DNA of 64,000 bases from NCBI GenBank assembly GCA_022497155.1, contig MU385757.1, positions 310,001 through 374,000 of the forward strand. Reading direction: 5' to 3'. The translations under genes were made by a program, and so were the position numbers. The notes beneath the pieces were generated by a model that saw only the letters and a list, made by a program, of their open reading frames with translations, had not been told where the DNA came from and searched no databases. This DNA comes from Whalleya microplaca (Eukaryota > Ascomycota > Sordariomycetes > Xylariales > Xylariaceae). Below, in pieces: positions 1 to 10,256 of this stretch (the first letter of the stretch is position 1; every line of letters begins with the position of its first letter).

Positions 1-395
1 CCGCTGAATCCCTGAAGTCTAAACTTCGCCACGCATATTGATTTTAGTGGTAGAGAAGCCTAACTAGATCCTTCAGCTGGAGAATGTGGGTGCTGAGGTC
101 AGATTTAAACTCGGCATCCACAAAGGAGCGATCTCGTATTCTACTGGAGCTTAGCCACCCACGTAGCTCTCCTCAGCCTCATGTCGGCCGACTCGAATAT
201 CCCTTGCCACTGCCCCTTACGTACGGACTATAGAGCGGTCAGAAAATGAAAAGAGATATATAAGATAGCAATAGATCTCATCGATATTTGAACTCTCGCA
301 TCATTATCAAAACATTCCCGAACACTACAGTCTTCACACTCGTTTCGATCTTCGAACCTCGATACACTTAGAACCTACACACCTACACCACCAAA
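1..395 (+). promoter_or_regulatory. Upstream region of the first small secreted-protein gene
   Basis: No gene is seen here. A TATA-like stretch (TATATAA, about 257-263) lies some 135 bases before the ATG at 396, and the last 100 bases are C/A-rich with many CACC/CTACAC runs, as is common in fungal 5' leaders. The assignment as promoter rests only on position and composition. Confidence 0.4.
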
Positions 396-761
396 ATGCG
401 CTTCACAGCTGTCACCTCAATTGCTGCCTTCGCCGGCTTGGCCTTGGGCCAGGGAAATGCCATCATTAACGTGGAAGCTTCCCACGGGGGTGCCGGCAAT
501 GGACTCACGAACAACACGATCTCGGTTCCCATCGGACCTGTCTACACCAACGCACAATTCTTAGCCCAAGTGTCGACGCTCTACCTTGTGGGAAGGACTG
601 ATACCCTTGTCCCGATCACCACTATTGAGTGCACGCCTTACAAGGCCGAGGATGGTACCGGATCGCACGGTCTGCCATTCACTGTCCTTCAGCCCTCTTA
701 CCTTTCTACGAACACCGTCAAGGTCGGAAGCATTGTCTGCACGAACTCCAAGGGGGCTTAG
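396..761 (+). CDS. Small secreted protein, function unknown
   Basis: Intronless 121-residue protein. Residues 1-18 form a clear signal peptide (MRFTAVTSIAAFAGLALG) with a small-residue cleavage site before QG, so the product should be exported. The mature part is about 100 residues, rich in Thr/Val/Ile/Gly, with only two cysteines (in IECTP and SIVCTN), which could form one disulfide. The spacing and alternating hydrophobic pattern suggest a small beta-rich fold. I do not recognise a named family; similar small secreted proteins are common in plant-associated and saprobic ascomycetes. The ATG is preceded by ACCAAA, a good fungal start context, and by a TATA-like box. It lies 3' to 3' with the P450 gene, about 670 bases away. 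Confidence 0.75.
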   Translation: MRFTAVTSIAAFAGLALGQGNAIINVEASHGGAGNGLTNNTISVPIGPVYTNAQFLAQVSTLYLVGRTDTLVPITTIECTPYKAEDGTGSHGLPFTVLQPSYLSTNTVKVGSIVCTNSKGA

Positions 762-1432
762 AAAATTAAGCGGACTGGGAGCTTTGGATTTGGTGGTTTA
801 ATAGAGTTGTATGTTGCTGCAACTCGAGATTTTGAATTTGTGATGGAATACATATTAGACGGATTATTGCATCGAGCATAGAGGACGATTTATCATGTCT
901 AAGCATTTATCTCATTCATTTCACTTAATATCGGTCAGTTAGGTTTAGGAAAACAGAACGAAATATCATTTATTTCATGCTCTAAGCCCTTCAGCTCAAG
1001 ACTGGCTATGTTGCTGCAACCCCTATTGTTTTCACTTCGTGAAGTTACGACACTCTGAAGTTCTACAGAACTTTAGAGTACATACATACAACATGATACT
1101 GTTCCAATGTAGCCACGAGTTCATAAAACTCGGATTGAAATTATAATATGTTCGGCGTTTGAAGGATTGTATAGCGTTGTAGGGTGAAACTACGTGAAAC
1201 TCGGCTAGAAGTCAGACGGTAAGTAGCCTCTAAAATTATCTTCGTAGCTCTTGTATTCGGTGATTCATCTATTGGCCTATCTACGAACGTCTGCATTAGA
1301 GCAAGCAAAGCAAGAGCAGAAATTCCCAAGTACCATGACGTCGGGATCACTAACTACGACTTAAGACATGCTCAGGTCTAAAGCACCGATGAAAGATAAT
1401 CAGATAAATTACAAAGATCATCTAAGGATGCT
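762..1432. other. Intergenic region between convergent genes
   Basis: No supported gene. The 14-base word TATGTTGCTGCAAC occurs twice (about 809-822 and 1007-1020), and short inverted repeats (TTCACTTCGTGAA near 1034; AGTTCTACAGAACT near 1058) lie where the two 3' ends meet. They may act in 3'-end formation, but this is inference. An open frame on the minus strand at 1141-1350 begins only with GTG and is not called. Confidence 0.5.
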
Positions 1433-3095
1433 TTAACCAGCTCTCCCTATAACGTTGACCCTGACTCCTTTGGAAGTTAACTTTGGTGTGGCAATATGAT
1501 AATCGTGAAGGAATGCTACATCTTGATCAGTCGTCTCGAACAGCTTCATGTCCCACCGGGCCATAGCAGCAATGGCCACCGCCATCTCGGCATTGGCAAG
1601 ATGCATCCCGATGCAAATGCGTGGGCCCTTGGAGAACGCCATCTGATACTTGCGTCGCGTTATCCCGTCTGATCTCAGCCATCGCTCCGGGTCAAATCTG
1701 AGATGGTCAGGGAAGATCTCCTCATTAGCGTGCACTAGAAGCGTTGAAATGCTAATAGAAGTTCCGGGTGGCAGTGTCCATGTCTGCCTTGACATCTTGT
1801 CGGTATAGATTATGGGTTGGTCTGGCGATACACGCGCATTTCTCCCTGTCAAGCCGAACCCTAGGCGGTGCGCTTCCTGAATAATACCGTTCAGGTACGG
1901 CAACTGTTTGAGCTGGGCGAGTGTGCTAGATGGTTGGGATGCGAGTTCGGCACGAAGTTTATCCATGACAGCCGGGTTGGCGAGGAGGTGGTCATGTGCA
2001 AGCGTTAGGGAAAGCTGTGCCGACTGTATGCCTGCCATTACAAGTAGCGTGGCCTCATCCTCAAATCTTTGAGGCGACTTCTCTGTGTCGGGCAATAGCG
2101 GACTATCCCGCAGCTCGTGGAAGATGGACCTGACGTTAGTGTCATTTTGGTGGTTGGTGTTATGGTCTGTCTTGTCGTTGAGAATAGCGCAAATGTCTTT
2201 ACGGATTCCAATACGGAAGCGAATCATGTCACGAATACCCGGCGGTGTAAAGCGCGCTGCTATGCTAGGCGGAAGTTTGCGCATCAAGCCTCGAAGCCAG
2301 GAGAAGTAGAGATTGAACTTGACACCACGTAGGACCCCATTGACATTCTCGCGTTTGACGTGAGCGAGCGCAGGATCGCCTAGGAGATTTGGTCTATAAC
2401 CAAAGCAGTACTCATTTACGACACTAATGTCAGTTTAACAATGCATTGTTACATACGATAGAGAGATAGATCCTCACTCGTTGGCAAAGCCATAGTAAAT
2501 ATCTGAAAGGTTGACCACTTTACCGGTATTCGCTGATTGACAGAACCGCTCTTCAAGCTGCTGAGCTTTGTTGTTCAAATATGAGGCGAGAGTAGCGATT
2601 CTGTGGGAGGAGAAGAAGGGATTAAGAGCCTCGCGGCGTCTCCGATGTAGGTCATGGTCTATGGCCCCTCCAACAGACGTATTGATGCCCAAAGCTTTGA
2701 CCTTCCCGATAGCCTTATCCCGCTTGTGGCCTATTCCAGGGGCATACAAGGAGTACAGAAATTCCGGGTCAGCGATTGATACCTCAGATGGCGTAATGCG
2801 CACGAGAGGCCCTATATGGATGTTAAATATATAAGGTCTGAGGGTGGTTGATTAAGCTAGCAGGATACATACCGAATGTCTTGTGTAGCTCCTGGATTTT
2901 GAAAACATATTGGGCCGGCTGAAAAATATCATAGTAGCACTCATACCAGTACGTGAGTGCTGCCAATCTGGGGCCAGGCAGCGTTGCTAGTCGGCTGATA
3001 AAGAGACGATATATGACAATTTTAATGACCAATAATGTGAGTAAAGTTGCCACGGTCGGTACGAATAGGCCTGACGTTGATAGGACAGGCACCAT
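1433..3095 (-). CDS. Cytochrome P450 monooxygenase, full length, three exons
   Basis: Exons 3095-2873, 2811-2478 and 2423-1433 join into 515 residues; introns are GTATGT..ATAG and GTGAGG..TTAG. Residues 11-33 are an N-terminal membrane anchor followed by the proline hinge LPGPR, so this is a microsomal P450. Landmarks: GPLVRITP near residue 76, ExxR as EAHR (369-372), FDPERW (429-434), and the heme loop FSKGPRICIG with ligand Cys456. The I-helix oxygen-binding motif is unusual: AGIQSA (316-321) instead of (A/G)Gx(D/E)T(T/S), so the acid is Gln and the Thr is Ser. The family is a heme-thiolate oxygenase using a reductase partner; the substrate cannot be told. It resembles fungal secondary-metabolism P450s, and a UstYa-like gene lies 3 kb away. 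A conserved FANDVVNEYCFG-type junction supports the second intron. Confidence 0.93.
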
Positions 3096-4001
3096 GGTGA
3101 CAAAATGTTTTCAGAAGAGGATGTCAATAGAGTGTGCCAGTACTCGTAGGAGTCTGTGCCTCATCAGAAACATATTTGGTTCATTGCATGCAATACTACT
3201 AGGTACCAAGCAGACATACCTAGGCAAGGTACTTATATGAGAGCCCCGCAGACATATATGTGCAGTGTAGTGTAACGAAGTTGTCAGCTACCTCATGTTA
3301 CGCAGGTGGAGGGTCCCTAGAGATTCCCAAGCAATGGTGCTGACATTATGAAATTACAGGACACACATATATAGCTTATGAAAACTTTCTAAAGACATCT
3401 TTATAATGATTATGGAAACGGTACCATTATAATCAGTATCATAAATTAATAGGTGCACAACATAAATAAAGATGCCAGTATTCTGACCCACCGGTCATTA
3501 CCGGCTCTTTAGGTAGACTCCTGAGCACAATGTGAAGATCGTAGTCGAGTTCGGAAACTGCAGACGGACAAACTTGCAAACAACAGTGAACCCTGGCTGT
3601 GTTACAATAGCCCTTCGGTATGATGGCTGATGTGACGGCGATACACGCTTTGTGGCTCTCTGACTGTACATTACATATACTACTTACTGCAAAGGAAATA
3701 TTCAAATGACTGTCTTATAACCTGTATCGAGGGCTTGAATCGCAGCCGCTGCACAAAAGCGTCACAACACTATCTTGGATAGAAGTGCTGACGAACTGGT
3801 AACACAACGTGGGAATTGTGTTTAAAGACGTAAGCATACCCAGCAGCATTATCTCAACATGATCCATGAAAAGAATACTTGAGTCCTGGACCTTTGCTGG
3901 ACTACGGTTGCACTAACTATGCTTTCCGCTTTTTTCTAGGCGTGGTTTATCCACCCATTGTCACAACCAGAAATGGGGATTGGAACCTAAATCCTTGTAG
4001 A
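3096..4001. promoter_or_regulatory. P450 upstream region
   Basis: About 900 bases between the P450 start and the 3' end of the rhodopsin-like gene. It is moderately AT-rich and contains a TACCTAGG motif near 3217. A minus-strand open frame with several cysteines (3439-3705) has only a TTG start with an in-frame stop directly upstream, so it is not called. No other gene is supported. Confidence 0.4.
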
Positions 4002-5407
4002 TTATGCTACAGCCCCCACCACCGGTCCCTTTGCAGAAATCCTATCACTGTCACCGGAGAAGCCTTCATAAGATCTAGAGTGCTCAAAGTCACTGCCTTG
4101 TGCGCCTTCTGGCTTCCTTCTCGAACCCCTAACTGCGGACGGCGTCAGAGATTCGAGAGAGAGCATACTACGAATGGTATGCACCATCGACTCGAGCGAG
4201 ACATTGCTGGCAAGAGGCCAGATAGTTGGCAAACACGCTGCTACTACCGATATGCCCATCTCAAGCATAGACCAGTAGATTTCTGTAGTTAGATGCCCAA
4301 TTCCGTCTGCATTCTGATAAGGATCTCCGATGTTGTTAGCAAGGATACTGTATGCCGCCAAAATTTCTAGGCCTACGACGTACTGTTTGTTTGTTGGATG
4401 AAGATTACAAGACGAGCAACACCTGCTGCCACGGCACTGCAAGGAAAAATAAGTAAGTAAATAATTCAGGAGGGTTTTGTTACCTGGCAAATGCACGAAC
4501 TCACACGGCACCAAGAAGAAAGACACTACAAACCGCAAGTTTCTTGCTGAGTGTCATTTGAAGTCTCATAGTCTACGACTTGTCAGCTTCAATTCTCAAC
4601 TTTAGGGTTATCACTTGAATCTCGTTCCCAATAAACTGGGATAGCCAAGATGAAAACATCGGTAATCACATCAGATATACTGAAAGCTTGGAACATGGGT
4701 GTGCTTGCATAGCAGTTGGCCAGGAGGAACTTCAAAGGAGCCCAGAGAGCCCAAAAGCGAGTACCACAGCGGAACAGAATAGCGAAGAAAAAACCGAATG
4801 TCCAAACAACAACAATAGCGATCATAGCCCATGACAGCATATTGAAGACGTGGCCACAAAAAACGCGCCGGTAAAAAAAGAGGACGGAGAGTTTAGCGGC
4901 GCCAAAAGCAAAGCATTGTACTATATTGAATACCCAGAAGATCTAGGGACAAGGTTATTAGGGCGTTGCGGAGGGTAAGATTGAAACGATGTGTACATAC
5001 TTTCTCTGTGAGGATCTCGGCGTCGTTGGTCGCGGTAAGAAACCCCTTTGGACCAGTACCTTGGGGAGTCGGCTGTGATAGGCCACCCATTGCGGACCCT
5101 ATTTGAATATATGTGTTAGACAGGCGAATATCTTGAACTTGACCGTTTGGAAGTAACTAATACCAATGATCATCATAAGGCCAAGTCCCAATGTCAAGAC
5201 GAACGACAAAATAATGAGCCAGTCTTCGACACCGAGAGAAACGCGCGTCCGCACCACGCGGACATAGATCCTCAAGGCAACGGCGATGGCGGCGAGTCCA
5301 GGTAATACGGCGCCGACAGCAATGACGCTGGGAGGTGTGATACCGCCTTCGCTAGTTGATAGGAACGTCTCATGCAGATTGCTCAAATTCATGTGCAGCG
5401 AGTTCAT
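4002..5407 (-). CDS. Fungal rhodopsin-like (PTH11-type) seven-helix membrane protein
   Basis: Likely six exons: 5407-5164, 5098-5001, 4942-4637, 4572-4505, 4436-4384 and 4306-4002, together 357 residues. The N-terminus (PPSVIAVGAVLPGLAAIAV, then RxYVRxxRTR and GVEDWLIILSFVL) and the later blocks NIVQCFAFGAAKLSVLFFYRR, ISDVITDVFILAIP and LQMTLSKKLAV, ending in the helix before ACLPTIWPL, are the hallmarks of the fungal rhodopsin domain family, which has seven membrane helices and a cytoplasmic tail. Some relatives (Magnaporthe Pth11) act in surface sensing; most are uncharacterised. The tail (about 80 residues) is Ser/Arg-rich. The intron between 4637 and 4572 is the least certain: GTTTAT is a weak donor, although a CTGAC branch site is present. 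The gene is divergent from the UstYa-like gene. Confidence 0.8.
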
Positions 5408-5977
5408 CGTGACTTACTCACCTAGGGGAACTCTTTTGCAAAAAGAGCGTATTGTAAATGGCAAAAGTGACGGGGTCGACCTGATAGTCCTGGAAAGCAC
5501 GAGATACATATAAAGTGGCTTAGGCGGGGGAGATACATGCATATCTTCCGACCTACACTGCGTACAAATGATAGAAGATTCCCTCTATTTTCCAACCAGG
5601 GGGTGGATAGGGGCTGCACAACCGACATAATGTTGTACCACCACTCTAGCCTAACCAATGATCTTCATGTCTAAGCCGCCGGTCAGTATTTCACGTAGTA
5701 CATATAGTGGTCACAGATCGGTCTATCGTGTAATGTTTGAAATATGTTCGGTAGAAAGCGGTTAGTAGCAGTCGCTTGTACATACCCTCAAGTACAAACT
5801 TGCAGATACTCTTGCGGGATCGTACCAAGGAATACGGTGACTAGCCTTGTTCTGAGATGTCGAGATAGAGTTAATAACCTTTCCAACGAGTCATTATGCT
5901 CATTCCATGGTCATTTTACGACACCAGAACTATTCGAGAAAATACAATATAATCTCCCTTGCCAACTTGTCAAGGCC
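5408..5977. promoter_or_regulatory. Divergent promoter region, rhodopsin-like / UstYa-like genes
   Basis: The 570 bases between two divergent starts (5407 minus, 5978 plus) must hold both promoters, so the two genes may be co-regulated. The open frame of the UstYa-like gene continues upstream to 5744 without a stop, but the ATG at 5978 gives the normal family N-terminus (short cytosolic tail, then one helix). No specific operator is recognisable. Confidence 0.45.
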
Positions 5978-6954
5978 ATGTCTTCTGTGTATATGCCTTT
6001 CGCTGAGGACTTTGATGGTCGTAGAGACGATTCGACCTATCTCGACCTTCACAATGTGCTTGACACAGGCTCTCGTGCCTCAACCAAAAAGGAAAGAAGA
6101 AAATGGTGCCTGTATATCACCTTATGTCTCTCGTTAGCGTTCAACCTATTCTTTTTCATCGCCTTGTTCTGGAAATTTGGCCCCGAGACTTTACAAATGG
6201 CTTTACTGGCAGAGAACACCACCATCGACGGTGATTTTAACCCAGTAGACCCAATAGGTAAACACCCCGGTATCTGGTCTGATAGCTTCTGGTCCAAGGC
6301 TTAAACGTGTAGATGTAGTGCCCCAAAAAGTAGAAGAGGAGCAGATGGTGCTTATTCGCTGGGCATTTGCGTACAGCTCAGGAACTACCGCTGGGATGGA
6401 CGAAGTCGATCATAATTGGGACAGCATCGACGCGTCCCTCGGTATGGTCTCCCTTGGCCGGGAGTTCGCAGCTAAACATGGACTGCCTCCCACGATGGAC
6501 GATCCCCGTGATCCCAATAAAGTAGTATACACTCTTGAAGGTTACCACTCGCTGCATTGTCTGGTAAGATACGTTCATTGTGCAACTGTCGTACACTTGC
6601 ATATAGGTCTCAAGACTGACCGGGCAGGTTGTGATGCGGCATACGATGTTTCAGCTCGCAAAAGGCGAAAAGCTAGATGTGCCCTTCGGTCACTCCACTC
6701 ACTGTGCCGGGGCTCTGTTGCAGACTATACTATGCAATGCTGGCGCGACTCTGATGTATCAGAAGCCTGGGTCGGGTCCCGGAGATGGCCAAATGCGCAA
6801 ATGCCGCAACTGGCCAGCATTACGCGACTGGGCGAAGGAGCATTCGGCCTGCATGGGAACCAATTCGAGTGGTATTGCATTCCAGGATCTGGATAATTGC
6901 GACAAAATCAGAGCTGGAGATGGTGTTCTCTTGGATGATTGGCCTGGACAATGA
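5978..6954 (+). CDS. UstYa-like (DUF3328) protein with two HxxHC motifs
   Basis: Exons 5978-6257, 6319-6563 and 6628-6954 give 283 residues; introns have GTAAAC and GTAAGA donors. Residues 1-43 are cytosolic and charged, 44-66 form one membrane helix, and the rest should lie in the lumen. Two HxxHC motifs are present: HSLHC (170-174) and HSTHC (197-201), the defining feature of the UstYa family. In studied dikaritin pathways (ustiloxin, asperipin, phomopsin) such proteins carry out oxidative cyclisation of precursor peptides; other members modify non-peptide metabolites. The C-terminal 80 residues after motif 2 are longer than usual and hold five more cysteines (NCDK, KCRNW, SACMG and others). 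With the P450 and rhodopsin-like genes nearby, a small biosynthetic locus is plausible, but no repeat-type precursor peptide gene is visible. Confidence 0.88.
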
Positions 6955-8044
6955 CGAGATTAAAGAGGTTATACCTAAACTTCCTTTCCCGTGAAGTATA
7001 GTTTCACTAGAATATGCGTATAGTCAATTTCTAGCCCTCACTGTCTACTTCTTTACTGCAATAATACCTCATTGTTCCGGCCATATCTACGCAATTAGCA
7101 TTGCTCAGTTATTGTCCAATATCTGTTTAATATATCTACTAGGTAAACTTCTATCGAGGTCGATATACAGAGACCACATCCAATCACACACTGCGTCAGT
7201 ATCGAGACGGTAGACTGCACGAAAGGACGGACTCCAGCAACCAAGACACCAAGCCCTGAGTCCTTCGGTAATACCATAATAGTGATTAAGGGCAAACTAT
7301 CTTCCTATCGAACAAGGTAGATTATAGTGAAATCATGTCCAATGGGGATTATCTAGCGATTCATAACGTTGCAGGCATAGAGCTGATGATGGGCGGAATG
7401 GTGTAGTCCATTCTATATCTTTTGATATTTAGCACTGCTATAGTATACTAGATATCTTCTACTATAGAAACTACACCTGCCAGAACCTGGTAATCACCGC
7501 CTAATTCATGTAGCATTTTACCACCATATTAGGTTCTTATTCTGGTCCTCAGAAAGTCGAGGAAAATTTAGCGCAACTGCTTCTAGGTAAAATAGAATAC
7601 ATTAGTTATAAGTAGTTTAGTCTACGAATATTCAAGTCTTATACCAGCTTCTTGAGTCCAACTTGTAAATAATGTATATCAATGCGTCGATAACCTATCC
7701 TGATGAGCATTTGAAGGAAATATATCCCTAATCTAGGTAGGTATAACAGTTCCTACTATTAATGGGTTATAAGGGCCATAAGCTCATTAGCTCACTAAAA
7801 ATCATAAAGCCTAACCAACCAACCAACCAATCATTAATTTCAATGCTTTTAGTACCCCATATCTTGAATTAATACTTTTAGAATATGACTGCTGGCATTA
7901 AACAGAAACGTGTTCTATTATCTATGTGTCACGTCACGATCCTTGGGCAATTGACTCCGCTACACGTGCATTTACGATCATAAACACAATCGAGTTATTT
8001 CTCAACATGTTTAGAACCCCATTCTTCCTGATATGAATCCATCA
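6955..8044. other. Intergenic region, no gene seen
   Basis: About 1.1 kb, AT-rich, with stop codons in all frames and only short open frames. A short CCAA run (AACCAACCAACCAACCAATC, about 7814) is the only repeat noted. Confidence 0.5.
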
Positions 8045-8881
8045 TCATGTAATAGTGGGTAGACCAGCCTCCTCCATAGTCTCATCTTTCGCCCTATTCC
8101 TAGTTTCTCCTTCTTTCTCCTCCATTTTGTCTTTCGTCTCCTCTTCCATTTTCTGCTCCCTCTCCTTCTCCTCCTTCTCCTCCTCCTTCGCATCCTTTTC
8201 CACCTTCTCCTTTATCTCCTCCTCCGATTCCACCTCCGCCGACCCTGTCTCTTCCTTCAACTCCCCCTCCTCCTTCTCGGCCTGCGATCTATCCAATAAT
8301 CGCTGACGAAGCTCGTCTACTAGCGATCGTATCCCTGGACCTCGCTCCCGTCTAAATACTTCTAGCTTATCTTTCTCTAGAATTTCAATTCGAAAGTCCT
8401 GTGTGATTTCGTCTGTACAAACAGCGTCCTCGACCTCCCGCCGGAGCGACTTGTAGACACGGTTAAGCTCCGGATATTCGGATGTCTCGGGTAGTTCGCT
8501 AAATTTCGACGGCTCATGTTTTTCCAGTGTTACTCTTATCTCCTCGGGAATTACTGGTGCTTCTCCGGGTTTCCATTTAAGAGGTATGCCATTCATAATA
8601 TCATATACAGAAATGAGACCCTTTTCCTTTCTATTATGCAAGGTGTCGGCAGTTGCATCTGGCTTTGTTCCCTTAGTCTCTGCTATATTCTTTTCTTCGA
8701 AGTGTACCGAAGCATGTTTATCTTTTGGATGTATTTCTTCCAATTTAGGCAATATGGTGAGAAGTATTGCGATGTGATCAACTATAGTTTCAAGGGGCAT
8801 GAAGGAATATAGTTTGTTATCTATGCGGCGTTGAAATTTCGGTCTTCCGTCTCGTCGGGGACAATGCTGGCTTTTGTCCAT
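8045..8881 (-). CDS. Hypothetical protein with an E/K-rich coiled-coil tail
   Basis: Intronless 278-residue frame. Residues 1-195 have ordinary composition, with SVYDIMNGIPLKWKPGEAPV near 90-110 and a helical stretch RVYKSLRREVEDAV near 140. Residues 200-270 are almost only Glu, Lys and Arg (EEKEEKEREQKMEEET) and should form a long charged coiled coil or single alpha-helix. There is no signal peptide or membrane segment. I recognise no family. The E/K run makes the opposite strand look like a Ser/Phe-rich frame, which is an artefact. The ordered N-terminal part and the ATG at 8881 favour a real gene, probably lineage-specific. Confidence 0.6.
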   Translation of the reverse strand: MDKSQHCPRRDGRPKFQRRIDNKLYSFMPLETIVDHIAILLTILPKLEEIHPKDKHASVHFEEKNIAETKGTKPDATADTLHNRKEKGLISVYDIMNGIPLKWKPGEAPVIPEEIRVTLEKHEPSKFSELPETSEYPELNRVYKSLRREVEDAVCTDEITQDFRIEILEKDKLEVFRRERGPGIRSLVDELRQRLLDRSQAEKEEGELKEETGSAEVESEEEIKEKVEKDAKEEEKEEKEREQKMEEETKDKMEEKEGETRNRAKDETMEEAGLPTIT

Positions 8882-10256
8882 GTTTATGAGAATTCGGTAG
8901 CGCGTATTTTGGATATGAAGGATACTTTAGCAAAACTGCCTAAGAAAATATGACAGGCGAGGGGAGTAGGTAGCTTTATCACACACGTATATAGGAAATT
9001 GGAAATGTGGTCTAGTGACCTGTGCAACATCATGAAGTGATTGTACGTGGGCCATTGAGTCATTTCTTATCATCGTCTATAAATATTATGCATCGGGACA
9101 TGGAAAGAGCAGGATGACTCAGCATACTTTGTTGAAAAGCCGTAGAGTAAATGGACCAAGTCGTAATCAAGGACAGGACCAACACCAACATGCCCGTAAT
9201 CAAACGTGCATGGTAACATGACAGCATGGCACGTGCACCCTTCAGATGTTTCTTTGAGAATGGGATCTCCTTGACTATAGTTATTAACTGAAGCATGGTT
9301 TCTGTATTTGTCATCCTGTGCAGGATCGCCGTTGTCGTATCGTGATCCTCAGTTAGAACGTTCTGTGACTCCGAAGCCAGATGTAGGACTGTGCAAGGAT
9401 CTGACCCTTAGCCAGAGCAATTGAATGATCAGGAGGACCAGAGCAATCAGTTTCTGACTGCCCATGTTGCAGGCAAATGTACAAGGATTGTCATCATTTT
9501 CGTACTTTGTCTATTCAGGTTGTCATGCTAACATGGCCTACTGTCTCTCCTTAGGTTACAGTTACTTATTCAATTAAAACCCCCTGGTGTAGTTCTGCGG
9601 ACGTACGTTGATACCGCAAAATGTCTTGCTACAAGCTTGATACTTATCATGCAGTTGAGTTGGTTGAATCTTTCGCAGGTGTTAGTGTTCCCTTTGTTCC
9701 CAAATCCAGAACATCTTCACGTTTCCGGCCCAACAACTAGTTTGTTGGCCACGCAATTACCTTGCAATCATTAACACCAGATTAAGACAAACGATAAAGG
9801 ACTTCTTAGAAAGGTGGAATGTAACAATCTTGACTTGATGCCAACTTGCTACAAAGAGCTGACCAAAGCTCTCGCTGCATGACCATTCGCAAAACTGTTA
9901 GTGTTTGATTTGAGAAACCGCATACTTTCAGAGCTTTGCACCACAGGTGATCGGCTTCTCCTGCCATCTTCAATTAGATGAGCGTGTTGCCTCTGGTGCT
10001 CTCAACCAATCCTTTCTTCTTTTTCCCCCGTTGCAAACATCGCATTTGACCATTCGTTGTTTATGGGTTCAGTCAGTGTTACATCTCTTGTATCACTTCT
10101 ATTAGATGTACAATATATTTGCATCCATGATCATCTGCATGAAAATCCACTACTCTATCGCAAGGTCTAGACCGCATGTCTATCCGTTGCCAAATGGCCC
10201 TACAGATTTCACAGCCCCCTAGACCCGCCAGTCTTTCCAGCCATCTCCTATCAGTT
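8882..10256. other. Intergenic region
   Basis: About 1.4 kb between the charged-protein gene and the 3' end of the OPT gene. An 84-codon minus-strand frame (9060-9314) with one hydrophobic stretch is open, but nothing else supports it. No repeats or RNA genes noticed. Confidence 0.45.

Noticed and set aside
396..761. First small secreted protein as a RiPP precursor for the UstYa/P450 group
   Set aside because: It has a signal peptide but no repeated core peptides and no KR/RR KEX2 sites.
1141..1350. Minus-strand open frame of 69 codons
   Set aside because: Starts with GTG only, no family features, lies between two convergent genes.
3439..3705. Minus-strand 88-codon frame with eight cysteines, effector-like at first sight
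   Set aside because: The only start is TTG with an in-frame TAA just upstream; no ATG, no signal peptide.
3879..4292. Plus-strand 137-codon frame
   Set aside because: Antisense shadow of the last exon of the rhodopsin-like gene.
9060..9314. Minus-strand 84-codon frame with one hydrophobic stretch
   Set aside because: No homology pattern, and length within chance expectation for this region.
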